DNA of 64,000 nt from Sphingomonas aliaeris (GTDB lineage Bacteria > Pseudomonadota > Alphaproteobacteria > Sphingomonadales > Sphingomonadaceae). Of this stretch, positions 26,108 to 34,519 are shown piece by piece. How positions within the stretch are numbered: the stretch's first letter is position 1; each line of letters starts with the position of its first letter. The stretch spans positions 3,717,001 through 3,781,000 of the forward strand of contig NZ_CP061035.1 of assembly GCF_016743815.1 (NCBI RefSeq), given 5' to 3'. Below the pieces are notes generated by a model that worked only from the letters and a program-made list of their open reading frames with translations, was not told where the DNA came from and did no database searches. The translations under genes and the position numbers were made by a program.

Positions 26108-26692
26108 TTATCCGCGGCTCACGCAAGCGATCACCGCATCCACCGCGCGGCGCGTTTCCTCCAGCGAACCGCCGGTCGCGATGACGAAATCGGCACGCGC
26201 GCGCTTTTCCGCATCGGGTGTCTGCCGCGCGAGGATCGATTCGAAGCGATCGACGGGCATGCCCGGCCGCGCCAGCACGCGTTCGCGCTGGATGTCGGCC
26301 GGCGCGCTGACCACCGCGACCTTGTCGACGCGCGATTCGCCGCCCGTTTCGAACAGCAGTGGGATGTCGAAGACGACCATCGGCGCGTCGCTATGATCCG
26401 CAAGGAATGCCGCGCGATCTTCACCCACCGCCGGATGGACGAGGGCCTCCAGTCGCCTGAGCGCAGGCGTATCGTTCAGCACCCGCTCGCCCAGCCGCTG
26501 GCGATCGACGCCGTCGGGGCCGGTCGTGCCTGGGAACATCGCCTCGATCGCGGCGACGAGGCGCCCGTCTTTGCCCTGCAAACGGTGCACCGCCGCATCA
26601 GCATCGAACACGGGCACGCCACGATCCGAGAACATCTTCGCCACAGTGGACTTGCCCATGCCGATCGACCCGGTGAGCCCCAGCACGATCAC
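26108..26692 (-). CDS. coaE: Dephospho-CoA kinase
   Basis: CoaE phosphorylates dephospho-CoA in the last step of coenzyme A synthesis. The 194-residue protein starts with the P-loop [16 protein letters not shown], then DADAAVHRL and [11 protein letters not shown], with [11 protein letters not shown] and [10 protein letters not shown] further on. Sizes and motifs are normal. It is 13 bases from aroE and 16 from dnaQ on the same strand. Confidence 0.95.
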   Translation of the reverse strand: MIVLGLTGSIGMGKSTVAKMFSDRGVPVFDADAAVHRLQGKDGRLVAAIEAMFPGTTGPDGVDRQRLGERVLNDTPALRRLEALVHPAVGEDRAAFLADHSDAPMVVFDIPLLFETGGESRVDKVAVVSAPADIQRERVLARPGMPVDRFESILARQTPDAEKRARADFVIATGGSLEETRRAVDAVIACVSRG

Positions 26693-26705
26693 AGGGAAAA
26701 CACGA

Positions 26706-27518
26706 TCATGCCGTCAGCAGGTCGCGCAGGTCCTCGTCCCGGTCGCGCGGCGGTTCGGCGCCGAAGAACAGTTCGAACGCCACCGCAGCCTGTCCGACGA
26801 GCATTTCCAGCCCGTCGATCGTCTCCAGATCGCGATCCCGCGCCTGGGCAAGCAGATCGGTTTCGATCGGCGCATAGACGACGTCGTACACCACCGCGTC
26901 GTCCGGCAAGGGCGACAGGTCGATCTCCAGCGGCGGTTGCCCGGTCATGCCGAGCGCGGTCGTATTCACCAGCAACGCCGCCGCCGGCACCGCGGAAGTC
27001 AGCGGCAGCGCCTTGCCCTTCAGCCCGAACGACGAGAGCAAGGCCGCGCCTTTCAGCACGTTGCGGTTCAGGATCGTCACCGGCCCGACGCCGATCCGCG
27101 ACAGAGCGAACAACACCGCGCGCGCCGCGCCGCCCGCACCGATAACAACCACCGGCTTGCCCGCCAGATCCAGTTCGGCGATCGGCGTATAGAATCCGCC
27201 CGCATCGGTGTTGGTGCCGATCACCGCGCCGTCGCCCTGCCGGAACACGGTGTTGATCGCGCCGATCGAATCCCGCACCCCGCCCGGATCGGCGACATGA
27301 TCCAGCGCGGCGAGCTTGTGCGGAATGGTGATGTTGCACCCCCGCCAGTCGGGATCGGCCTTGCGCGCCTCGAAGAACGCCGGAAGCTCCTCCGCCGTTA
27401 CGTGCGTCGCGCGATAGTCCGCATCGATCCCCAGCGCATCCAGCCAGAATTTGTGGATAAGCGGCGATTTTGCCTGCGCGATCGGGTTGCCGATCACTTC
27501 CGCGTAGATTTTCGTCAT
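26706..27518 (-). CDS. aroE: Shikimate dehydrogenase
   Basis: AroE reduces 3-dehydroshikimate with NADPH in the shikimate pathway. The 270-residue protein shows the substrate motif [26 protein letters not shown] with the catalytic Lys, and the NADP motif [20 protein letters not shown] 27518 overlaps the maf stop (ATGA); the longer upstream frame is a shadow. It sits in the origin-proximal reverse operon. Confidence 0.95.
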   Translation of the reverse strand: MTKIYAEVIGNPIAQAKSPLIHKFWLDALGIDADYRATHVTAEELPAFFEARKADPDWRGCNITIPHKLAALDHVADPGGVRDSIGAINTVFRQGDGAVIGTNTDAGGFYTPIAELDLAGKPVVVIGAGGAARAVLFALSRIGVGPVTILNRNVLKGAALLSSFGLKGKALPLTSAVPAAALLVNTTALGMTGQPPLEIDLSPLPDDAVVYDVVYAPIETDLLAQARDRDLETIDGLEMLVGQAAVAFELFFGAEPPRDRDEDLRDLLTA

Positions 27519-28111
27519 GACGCCAATAATCCCCGCACCCTCAGATAATCGAATACTTGCAGCAACGGCAGGCCGAGTACGGTGAACTGGCTGCCCTCGA
27601 TCCGGGTGAACAATTGCGCGCCCGGCCCCTCGATCCGGTAACAGCCGACACAGCCCGAGATCGCCGGCCATTCCACGTCCAGATAGGTTTCGATGAACGC
27701 GTCCGACAATGGCCGCACGAACATCTTCGCACGATCGACGACCCGCCAGACCGGTCTGCCCCCTTCCGCGATCACTGCCGCACTGACCAGATCGTGGCGC
27801 TTGCCCGACATCAGCCGCAGATGATCGGCGGCCTGTTCGCGCGTCTCGGGCTTGTCGAGCAACGTGCCGTCCTCCAGCGCAACGACCGAATCGCTGCCCA
27901 GCACCAAGGCATGCGGCTCCCGCCCCGAGACGCGCAGCGCCTTCAGTTCGGCCAGGGCATCGGCCAGGTCGCGCGCGCCCAGCCCCTGCAATCCCGCTTT
28001 CGCCGCATCCTCGTCCACGCCCGCCGACATCGCCGCAAACGGAACGCCCGCGGCGTCGAGCATCGCGCGCCGCGACGCACTCTGCGACGCCAGGATCAGT
28101 TTCAGGCTCAT
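27515..28111 (-). CDS. maf: Maf-family nucleotide pyrophosphatase
   Basis: Maf proteins hydrolyse non-canonical or modified nucleoside triphosphates. The 198-residue product has LKLILASQSASRRAMLDAAG at its start, VLGSDSVVALEDG and KPETREQAADHLRLMSGK, and GCYRIEGPGA near the end. ATG 28111 overlaps the ppsR stop (ATGA) and the aroE start overlaps its own stop. The three genes are therefore one tightly coupled unit. Confidence 0.94.
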   Translation of the reverse strand: MSLKLILASQSASRRAMLDAAGVPFAAMSAGVDEDAAKAGLQGLGARDLADALAELKALRVSGREPHALVLGSDSVVALEDGTLLDKPETREQAADHLRLMSGKRHDLVSAAVIAEGGRPVWRVVDRAKMFVRPLSDAFIETYLDVEWPAISGCVGCYRIEGPGAQLFTRIEGSQFTVLGLPLLQVFDYLRVRGLLAS

Positions 28112-28944
28112 TCGTCGTCCGCCGCGCCGTTCGCCGTCTCGCCCCGGCGTTCCTGACACAGAGCGATGATCGCCGCCGCCGTTTCCTCGATCGAACGCCG
28201 CGTGACGTCGATCACCGGCCAGCCATTATCCGCGAAAAGGCGGCGCGCGAACGCCACTTCACGCGTGACGGCGTCATGATCGACATACGCGGTTTCCGGT
28301 GCCTGGTTGAGCGACAGCAACCGGTTGCGCCGCACCTGGATCAGCCGTTCCGAACTCGTCGTCAGACCGACGACCAGCGGGTTCTTCAGCCGATACAACA
28401 GAGCGGGCGGCGGCGATTCGACCACGATCGGGATGTTCGCCGTCTTGAACCCGCGATTGGCCAGATAGATCGAGGTCGGCGTCTTGGACGATCGCGAGAC
28501 GCCGGCCAGCACGATATCCGCCTCTTCCCAATTCTCCCAGCCGATGCCGTCGTCATGCGCCATCGTGAACTGGATCGCATCGACGCGGTCGAAATAGGCC
28601 TCGTCCAGAACGTGCTGCCGCCCCGGTCGCGCCTTGGCCTGTTGCCCGAGCATGCCCGACAGCGCATCGTTGACCGCATCGAGCGGCGCAACCGCTGCGA
28701 GGCCCAGCTTGCGGCACCGCGCCTCTAGCGTCGCGCGCGCCGAACTGTTGACCAGGGTGAAGATCACCAGGCCGGGATTCTGCGCGATCTCCTGCAGGAT
28801 GCGTTCCAAATGCGCCTCAGTCCGCACCATCGGCCAGAAATGGCGGATCGTCTCGACATCGTCATATTGCGCGAGCGCGGCCTTGGCGATGTTCTCGAGC
28901 GTTTCCCCGGTCGAATCCGACAGCAAATGGAGGTGCAACCGCAC
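28108..28944 (-). CDS. ppsR: PEP synthase regulatory protein PpsR (DUF299)
   Basis: A bifunctional kinase/phosphorylase that switches pyruvate-phosphate or water dikinase by ADP-dependent phosphorylation. The 278-residue protein starts with RLHLHLLSDSTGETLENIA and carries the P-loop-like GVSRSSKTPTSIYLANRG. GTG 28944 is the best start; TTG 28938 is also possible, and the frame to 29193 runs through the origin region and is not coding. Its Caulobacter counterpart is the first gene left of the chromosomal origin, matching this position. Confidence 0.92.
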   Translation of the reverse strand: MRLHLHLLSDSTGETLENIAKAALAQYDDVETIRHFWPMVRTEAHLERILQEIAQNPGLVIFTLVNSSARATLEARCRKLGLAAVAPLDAVNDALSGMLGQQAKARPGRQHVLDEAYFDRVDAIQFTMAHDDGIGWENWEEADIVLAGVSRSSKTPTSIYLANRGFKTANIPIVVESPPPALLYRLKNPLVVGLTTSSERLIQVRRNRLLSLNQAPETAYVDHDAVTREVAFARRLFADNGWPVIDVTRRSIEETAAAIIALCQERRGETANGAADDE

Positions 28945-28958
28945 GGTCAGGACAGGTC

Positions 28959-28967
28959 TGTGGACAA
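28959..28967 (-). promoter_or_regulatory. DnaA-box-like site
   Basis: On the reverse strand this reads TTGTCCACA, one mismatch from TTATCCACA. It is the site nearest ppsR within the probable origin. Confidence 0.6.
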
Positions 28968-29026
28968 CATCGGCAGAATCGATACGCCAAGCGGAACCGC
29001 TCGCCAAGCCGGGGATAAGCCGCGAT

Positions 29027-29035
29027 CTATCCACA
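29027..29035 (+). promoter_or_regulatory. DnaA-box-like site
   Basis: Reads CTATCCACA, one mismatch from the TTATCCACA consensus, in the middle of the probable origin. Confidence 0.6.
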
Positions 29036-29057
29036 ATCCTGTCCAGAGGCCCCGGTT

Positions 29058-29066
29058 TTATCCACA
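29058..29066 (+). promoter_or_regulatory. DnaA box, exact consensus
   Basis: Reads TTATCCACA, the full DnaA-box consensus. It is 3 bases from the opposing box at 29070-29078, so the pair forms an inverted DnaA site. Confidence 0.75.
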
Positions 29067-29069
29067 GGC

Positions 29070-29078
29070 TGTGGAAAA
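29070..29078 (-). promoter_or_regulatory. DnaA box, relaxed consensus
   Basis: On the reverse strand this reads TTTTCCACA, which fits the relaxed consensus TTWTNCACA. It faces the exact box at 29058-29066. Confidence 0.7.
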
Positions 29079-29236
29079 CGTGGACGACTTTCGGGAATCG
29101 CGAGGGAATGGCGGTGCAGCGCGGGTCAAGCTGTTGGCATTTACGGGACGAACGCATAAGCCCCGGCTTCAACGCGCCAACAACCGCTACCACCTTTCAA
29201 GATTCTAATCTTAATTGAAGTAAGGGCCCGTCCAGC

Positions 29237-30269
29237 GTGTCGATCACCACTGACTCAAAGACGTTGCTCTCCGTACTGAAGGGTGATCGCAAGGCCGTCC
29301 CCCCCCGTCTGGCTGATGCGCCAGGCCGGTCGCTATCTTCCCGAATATCGTGCGCTTCGGGCCGAAAAAGGCGGCTTCCTCGCGCTCGCGACCGATCCGG
29401 AGGCCGCGGCCGAGGTGACGTTGCAGCCGATCCGGCGCTTCGGGTTCGACGGCGCGATCCTGTTTTCCGATATCCTGATGGTGCCGTGGGCGCTCGGCCA
29501 GGATCTGACATTCGGCGTCGGCGAAGGCCCGCGTCTGGCGCCGGCTCTGGTTGACAGCGCGCTGGCGAATTTGCAGCCCTCGCCAGAGCGCCTGGAGCCG
29601 GTCTACGCGACCGTTTCGCGTGTCGCGGCTGCCCTGCCCCCGGAAACGACGTTTCTGGGCTTTGCGGGCAGCCCCTGGACCGTGGCGACCTATATGGTCT
29701 CGGGACAGGGCAGCAAGGATCAGGGCGAGACGCGCCGCGCCGCTTATGGCGATCCGGTCGCCTTTGCCGAGATCATCGATGCGATCGCCGCGATGACGGT
29801 CGACTATCTCTCCGCGCAGATCGAGGCGGGGGTCGAAGCGGTACAATTGTTCGACAGCTGGGCGGGATCGCTCAGCCCGGCGCAGTTCGAACGCTGGGTG
29901 ATCGCGCCCAATGCGGCGATCGTCGCCGGATTGAAGGTGCGCCACCCCGACACGCCGATCATCGGTTTTCCGAAGGGTGCCGGCGGCAAGCTGCCCGCTT
30001 ATGCTCGCGAAACGGGAGTCGATGCGCTGGGACTTGACGAGACGGTGGATCCCGTATGGGCCGACCGCAACGTGCCGAAGGGCATGCCGGTACAGGGCAA
30101 CCTCGATCCGCTCGCGTTGATCGCGGGTGGCGCCGCGCTGGACGATGCGGTCGATCGGGTGCTTGCGGCGTTCGTGGATCGCCCGCATATCTTCAACCTC
30201 GGCCACGGCATCCTGCCGGACACCCCGATCGCGCATGTGGAGGCGCTGTTGGCACGGGTACGGCGATAG
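29237..30269 (+). pseudogene. hemE: Uroporphyrinogen decarboxylase, N-terminal frameshift
   Basis: HemE decarboxylates uroporphyrinogen III to coproporphyrinogen III in heme synthesis. The main frame (from about 29283) carries VWLMRQAGRYLPEYRALRAEKG, GFAGSPWTVATYMV, GFPKGAGGKLP and the end IFNLGHGILPDTP, all intact. The expected N-terminus (SITTDSKTLLSVLKGDRKAVP, from GTG 29237) is in another frame. Dropping one base from the 8-C run at 29299-29306 joins them into a normal-length protein. Alternatively translation starts at GTG 29283 and lacks about 17 residues. Since hemE is normally needed, an indel error is likely. The gene borders the probable origin. Confidence 0.88.
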
Positions 30270-30271
30270 TG

Positions 30272-30718
30272 ATGGAAAGGTTGGCCTTGGCGTATAGCTG
30301 GTATCTCGCGGGCCATATCATCTTCGTCATCTTCTGGATGGCGGGGCTGTTCATGCTGCCGCGCTATCTGATCTATCATCAGGAGGCGCTGGCCGCCGGG
30401 CGCGCCGACGAGGCCGCCGAATGGACGTCGCGCGAAGGCAAGATCCGCAAGATCATCCTGACCCCGGCGATGATCGTGGTGTGGCTGCTCGGCCTGACGC
30501 TAGCGACGACCGGACAGCATTGGAGCGAGGCGTGGCTGCACGGCAAATTGCTGCTTGTGCTGGCGCTCAGCGGGTATCACGGCTGGGCGGTCGGCTATGC
30601 GAAGAAGCTGGCGGCGGGCAAACCTACGCTGACCGGCAAGCAGTTGCGCATGCTGAACGAGGTGCCGGCGGTGCTGCTGACGTTCATCGTCATTCTGGTT
30701 GTAGTGAAACCCTTCTGA
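30272..30718 (+). CDS. hemJ: Protoporphyrinogen oxidase HemJ
   Basis: HemJ is the membrane protoporphyrinogen IX oxidase of many alphaproteobacteria and cyanobacteria. The 148-residue protein has four hydrophobic spans. The conserved His and the Trp lie in YLAGHIIFVIFWMAGLFMLPR, with KIILTPAMIVVWLLGL, WLHGKLLLVLALSGYHGW and LNEVPAVLLTFIVILVVVKPF following. ATG 30272 is just after hemE, and the two genes form a heme unit. The downstream 190 bases to rho hold a G-rich repeat half and no gene. Confidence 0.93.
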   Translation: MERLALAYSWYLAGHIIFVIFWMAGLFMLPRYLIYHQEALAAGRADEAAEWTSREGKIRKIILTPAMIVVWLLGLTLATTGQHWSEAWLHGKLLLVLALSGYHGWAVGYAKKLAAGKPTLTGKQLRMLNEVPAVLLTFIVILVVVKPF

Positions 30719-30911
30719 TCTCTCTTCCTTTCCAGGGAGGGGGGCAACTCTAAACCAACAACGCCCGTTGACTTGCGAGCGACCCCCTCTTAGGTCGCAT
30801 CAATGTCGGTAGTGCGGTTCTCGCGTCCCGGCATCCTTCTCCCCGCATCGTTCGCCGAGTCCTTCGCGCACATTCCGATGCCCAAATCTCCAGAATAGCC
30901 GGACGCAGCCC

Positions 30912-32168
30912 ATGCATCTCAAAGACCTTAAGAACAAAAAGCCGGCCGAACTGGTCAGCATGGCCGAGGAACTCGGGGTCGAGGGCGCCTCCACGCTGCG
31001 CAAGCAGGACCTGATGTTCGCGATCCTCAAGGTGCAGGCTGAAGAGGGCGAGCAGATCATGGGGCTAGGCACCATCGAGGTGCTGCCCGACGGCTTCGGC
31101 TTTCTCCGCTCGCCAGAGGCCAACTATCTGGCCGGGCCTGACGATATCTATATCTCGCCCAATCAGGTGCGGAAGTTCGGATTGCGTACCGGCGACACGG
31201 TCGAGGGCGAGATCCGCGGTCCCAAGGACGGCGAACGCTATTTCGCGCTGGTGAAGCTGACCGCGGTCAATTTCGACGATCCCGATGTCGTCCGTCACCG
31301 CGTCAATTTCGACAATCTCACCCCGCTCTATCCCGAACAGAAGCTGACGCTCGACACGCTCGATCCGACGCAGAAGGACAAGAGCGCGCGGGTGATCGAC
31401 ATCGTCAGCCCGCAGGGCAAGGGCCAGCGTACGTTGATCGTCGCCCCGCCCCGCGTCGGCAAGACCGTGATGTTGCAGAATATCGCGCGCGCGATTTCGG
31501 AAAATCATCCCGAGGTGTTCCTGATCGTCTTGCTGATCGACGAGCGTCCGGAAGAAGTCACCGACATGCAGCGCAGCGTGAAGGGCGAGGTGGTGTCCTC
31601 GACGTTCGACGAGCCGGCGCAGCGTCACGTGCAAGTTGCTGAAATGGTTATCGAAAAAGCCAAGCGCTTGGTCGAGCACAAGAAGGATGTGGTGATCCTG
31701 CTCGACTCGATCACGCGTCTCGGCCGCGCCTACAACACCGTCGTCCCGTCGTCGGGCAAGGTGCTGACCGGTGGTGTCGACGCCAACGCGCTGCAGCGTC
31801 CGAAGCGCTTCTTCGGCGCCGCCCGCAATATCGAGGAAGGCGGATCGCTGTCGATCATCGCGACCGCATTGATCGATACCGGCAGCCGCATGGACGAAGT
31901 GATTTTCGAGGAATTCAAGGGCACGGGTAACTCGGAAATCGTGCTGGATCGCAAGGTCGCCGACAAGCGCGTCTTCCCGGCGCTCGACGTGGGCAAGTCC
32001 GGCACGCGCAAGGACGAACTGCTGGTCGACAAGGTCAAGCTGTCGAAGATGTGGGTGCTGCGCCGTATCCTCATGCAGATGGGCACGATCGATGCGATGG
32101 AATTCCTGCTCGACAAGATGAAGGATTCGAAGACCAACGAGGATTTCTTCGAAAGCATGAATCAGTAA
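30912..32168 (+). CDS. rho: Transcription termination factor Rho
   Basis: Rho is the hexameric RNA helicase that ends transcription. The 418-residue protein starts [20 protein letters not shown], then has the RNA-binding domain ([20 protein letters not shown]), Walker [13 protein letters not shown], Walker [17 protein letters not shown], and the Q-/R-loop region with [20 protein letters not shown]. It is a standard length for alphaproteobacteria. hemE-hemJ-rho lie in the same direction away from the origin. Confidence 0.97.
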   Translation: MHLKDLKNKKPAELVSMAEELGVEGASTLRKQDLMFAILKVQAEEGEQIMGLGTIEVLPDGFGFLRSPEANYLAGPDDIYISPNQVRKFGLRTGDTVEGEIRGPKDGERYFALVKLTAVNFDDPDVVRHRVNFDNLTPLYPEQKLTLDTLDPTQKDKSARVIDIVSPQGKGQRTLIVAPPRVGKTVMLQNIARAISENHPEVFLIVLLIDERPEEVTDMQRSVKGEVVSSTFDEPAQRHVQVAEMVIEKAKRLVEHKKDVVILLDSITRLGRAYNTVVPSSGKVLTGGVDANALQRPKRFFGAARNIEEGGSLSIIATALIDTGSRMDEVIFEEFKGTGNSEIVLDRKVADKRVFPALDVGKSGTRKDELLVDKVKLSKMWVLRRILMQMGTIDAMEFLLDKMKDSKTNEDFFESMNQ

Positions 32169-32179
32169 CCGAGCGCGGC

Positions 32180-32202
32180 CCGGATTAGCGTTGCTAATCC
32201 GG
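32180..32202. other. Perfect 10-bp hairpin just after rho
   Basis: CCGGATTAGC and GCTAATCCGG pair perfectly across a 3-base loop, 11 bases after the rho stop. There is no T-run, so it is not a standard intrinsic terminator. It may protect the rho mRNA 3' end. A second hairpin (GGGACG facing CGTCCC) lies near 32247-32268. Confidence 0.6.
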
Positions 32203-32307
32203 AACTCGCGCCGGTTTGGCCGGCGGGCAAAGCCCGACCGACGTGCAGGGACGGGCTTTGCTCGTCCCCTTTCGTTTGGCCCCCGCCCCCTCGCCAAAGG
32301 ACCCGCA

Positions 32308-32601
32308 ATGATCCTGGAACACGCACTGCTCCACATCCGCGCGGGACAATCCGAAGCGTTCGAAGCCGCCATGCGTCAGGCACGACCGCTGATCGCCGCG
32401 TCGCCCGGTTTCCTGTGGATCGATGTCCGGCCGGCGGCGGAGCAGCCCGATCTCTATCTCCTGACCGTCACCTGGGCCGATATCGCGGCACATCGCGATG
32501 GCTTTCGCGCCTCGGATCGTTATAAAAATTGGCGCGATCTGCTGCATGGATTTTACGATCCGATGCCGACGATCACCTATTTCGCGGAGTCCATCCTTTG
32601 A
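32308..32601 (+). CDS. ABM-domain (antibiotic biosynthesis monooxygenase-like) small protein
   Basis: A 97-residue ferredoxin-like ABM-fold protein: MILEHALLHIRAGQSEAFEAAM, SPGFLWIDVRPAAEQPDLYLL, then TWADIAAHRDGFRASDRYKNW. Members include monooxygenases and heme-related enzymes, but many small ones have no proven role. ATG 32308 follows a clear AAAGGA ribosome site. The stop overlaps a TTG that may start the terC gene. Confidence 0.82.
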   Translation: MILEHALLHIRAGQSEAFEAAMRQARPLIAASPGFLWIDVRPAAEQPDLYLLTVTWADIAAHRDGFRASDRYKNWRDLLHGFYDPMPTITYFAESIL

Positions 32602-32648
32602 GCCTTGTCGCCTTCCTCTCCGCCGCCGCTTTGCCCGCGGTCGAGCCC

Positions 32649-33335
32649 ATGTCGCTCAGCTGGCTGTGGAACCACATCGTCAGCGACTTCGCCAATATCG
32701 GTACGGCGTCCGCATTGACTGCATTCGCGACGGTGGTGCTGCTCGACGTGGCCCTTGCCGGAGACAATGCGATCATCGTCGGTGCGCTCGCGGCCGGTCT
32801 GCCTGCCGACCAGCGCAAGAAAGTCATCGCGATCGGTATCCTTGCCGCTCTGGTCCTGCGGATCGTGTTCGCGGTGGCGGTGCTCTACGGCCTGGAAAGT
32901 TTCAAGCATTACGGGCTGGTGCTGGGCGGCGGATTGCTGCTGCTCTGGGTCGCGTGGAAGATGTACCGCGAACTGCGTCCCAAGGGTGCACCGGGTGGAT
33001 CGCCCGAGATCGACGGCGACGAGACCAGCGGGATCCGTCCCGCCAAGAGTTTCATCTCCGCCGCCTGGGCCGTAGCGGTCGCCGATGTCTCGATGAGCCT
33101 TGACAACGTCCTGGCGGTTGCCGGCGCCGCGCGGGAGCATCCGGGGATCATGGTGATCGGCCTGATCCTCTCGGTCGCTCTGATGGGCCTCGCCGCCAAC
33201 GTCATCGCGAAATATATCGAGCGTTATCGTTGGATCGCGTGGGTCGGGCTGGTCATCATCCTGTACGTCGCCGGCAAGATGATCCTGGAGGGCTGGCACG
33301 ATGTCCAGCCATTCGTCGGGACGCTGACCGGCTGA
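32649..33335 (+). CDS. TerC/YjbE-family integral membrane protein
   Basis: TerC-family proteins move metal ions, especially manganese, across the membrane. The 228-residue product has seven hydrophobic spans and the family Asp motifs in LLDVALAGDNAIIVGALAAGL and VAVADVSMSLDNVLAVAGAA. I chose ATG 32649; TTG 32598 overlapping the ABM stop would add 17 residues. An intrinsic terminator follows the stop. Confidence 0.88.
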   Translation: MSLSWLWNHIVSDFANIGTASALTAFATVVLLDVALAGDNAIIVGALAAGLPADQRKKVIAIGILAALVLRIVFAVAVLYGLESFKHYGLVLGGGLLLLWVAWKMYRELRPKGAPGGSPEIDGDETSGIRPAKSFISAAWAVAVADVSMSLDNVLAVAGAAREHPGIMVIGLILSVALMGLAANVIAKYIERYRWIAWVGLVIILYVAGKMILEGWHDVQPFVGTLTG

Positions 33336-33360
33336 ATCCTGTCTTCAGGGCGAAACAAAA

Positions 33361-33384
33361 AGGGGGCTGCCGGCCCCCTTTTTT
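33361..33384 (+). terminator. Rho-independent terminator after terC
   Basis: AGGGGGC and GCCCCCT form a 7-bp stem around a 5-base loop, followed by six T at 33379-33384 and preceded by a run of A. It ends the rightward transcript of the ABM-terC genes. Confidence 0.9.
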
Positions 33385-33474
33385 AGCATGTTAAGCCCTT
33401 GGGAAGGGCGTCATCGTGCCGATGGTTTGCATCGGCATCGTGACAGACCGTACCTAGAGCAGAGGGGTTACGAC

Positions 33475-34170
33475 TCAGGCGAGATGTTCGGCGAAGAATG
33501 CCGCCGTTCTTTCGTCGGCTAACCGGGCCGCAGACTCGGATCGGCGCACACCGATTTCGGTCGCGAAACCGTGGTCCTCACCCGGATAATCGTACAGCGT
33601 GACCTTGGGATGATCGTCCAGCCCCTCATGCATTCGCTTCTGGCTGTCCTTATCGACGAAATGGTCCTCGACCGGCACGTGCAACAGGATCGGATTGGCG
33701 ATCGCATGCTTCTCGCCAAGCAATCCGTCGATGCCGACCCCGTAATAGCCGACGCTTGCGTCTACATCCGTCCGCGCTGCGGTCATGAATGCCAGTCTTC
33801 CGCCCAGGCAATATCCAACAGCCCCGACCTTCCCGCCGCCGATCCGCTCGCGCGCGAATCGGATCGTTGCTTCGATATCCCGGATGCCCTGATCCTGGTC
33901 GAACTTCCCCATCAAGTTCAGACCCTTCTTCATCTCTTCGGGAACATCTGGATCCAACTCGATGGATGGTTCGATCCGCCAGAACAGATCGGGCGCGATC
34001 GCCAGATATCCTGCCGCCGCCAGCGAGTCGCACTTCCGCCTGATGCCGGTGTTGACGCCGAAGATTTCCTGGATGACGACGATCGCGGCTTGGGGTGTCG
34101 ATCCCGGCTCCGCGACATAGCCGCCGAAGTGCTGCGAGTGATCCAGCGTCGGAATTGTGAGTGTGGTCAA
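33475..34170 (-). CDS. Dienelactone hydrolase family protein
   Basis: A 231-residue alpha/beta hydrolase of the dienelactone hydrolase family. The Cys nucleophile is in VGAVGYCLGGRLAF, the Asp in PVEDHFVDKD and the His in YPGEDHGFA, and the front has VVIQEIFGVNTGIR. Many members act on compounds other than dienelactone and the substrate is unknown. It is the only reverse-strand gene between rho and holA. Confidence 0.88.
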   Translation of the reverse strand: MTTLTIPTLDHSQHFGGYVAEPGSTPQAAIVVIQEIFGVNTGIRRKCDSLAAAGYLAIAPDLFWRIEPSIELDPDVPEEMKKGLNLMGKFDQDQGIRDIEATIRFARERIGGGKVGAVGYCLGGRLAFMTAARTDVDASVGYYGVGIDGLLGEKHAIANPILLHVPVEDHFVDKDSQKRMHEGLDDHPKVTLYDYPGEDHGFATEIGVRRSESAARLADERTAAFFAEHLA

Positions 34171-34275
34171 GTTATGATCCCTTCTGCGATGGCCGTTGCG
34201 ATTTCGATGAAGTCGCGCGCATACATGGCGAAAGCCTATGCGCCGCTGCGTTGTGGCTCAAGCGGAGAAGCGATC

Positions 34276-34509
34276 ATGAAGTTCAACGTCGAAGTCGAAT
34301 GTTCGCCCGAGGAAGCGCGGCGCATGATGGGTCTTCCCGATCTGACGCCAGTACACGACAAATATATCGCGTCGCTGACCGACGCGATGGACGGCGTGAT
34401 CGCCCCCGATCTTCTGGAAGGCATGATGAAGAACTGGGCGCCGATGAGCGACGCCGGGATGAACTTCTGGCGCAAGATGTTCGACAGCGCCGGCAAGAGC
34501 GGCAGCTGA
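34276..34509 (+). CDS. Small conserved protein (DUF6489-like)
   Basis: A 77-residue protein starting MKFNVEVECSPEEARRMMGLPDLTPV, helix-rich afterwards. Small proteins of this pattern sit upstream of mnmE in sphingomonads; DUF6489 is my recollection of the family name and should be checked. No function is known. ATG 34276 follows GGAGAAG at a good distance. The stop is 10 bases before mnmE, so they may be co-transcribed. Confidence 0.7.
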   Translation: MKFNVEVECSPEEARRMMGLPDLTPVHDKYIASLTDAMDGVIAPDLLEGMMKNWAPMSDAGMNFWRKMFDSAGKSGS

Positions 34510-34519
34510 CCTGATCGCC

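Larger units (their letters stand above)
28945..29236. other. Probable chromosomal replication origin (oriC)
   Basis: The 292 bases between ppsR and hemE hold no gene. Four DnaA-box-like sites lie within 120 bases (28959, 29027, 29058, 29070), followed by an AT-rich stretch with TCTAATCTTAATTGAAG near 29193-29225 that could be the unwinding element. The Caulobacter origin is also next to hemE with the ppsR-maf-aroE-coaE-dnaQ run on its other side, as here. Flanking genes point away in both directions and parAB with parS lie within 10 kb. Origin function is inferred; no strand-skew calculation was run. Confidence 0.8.
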
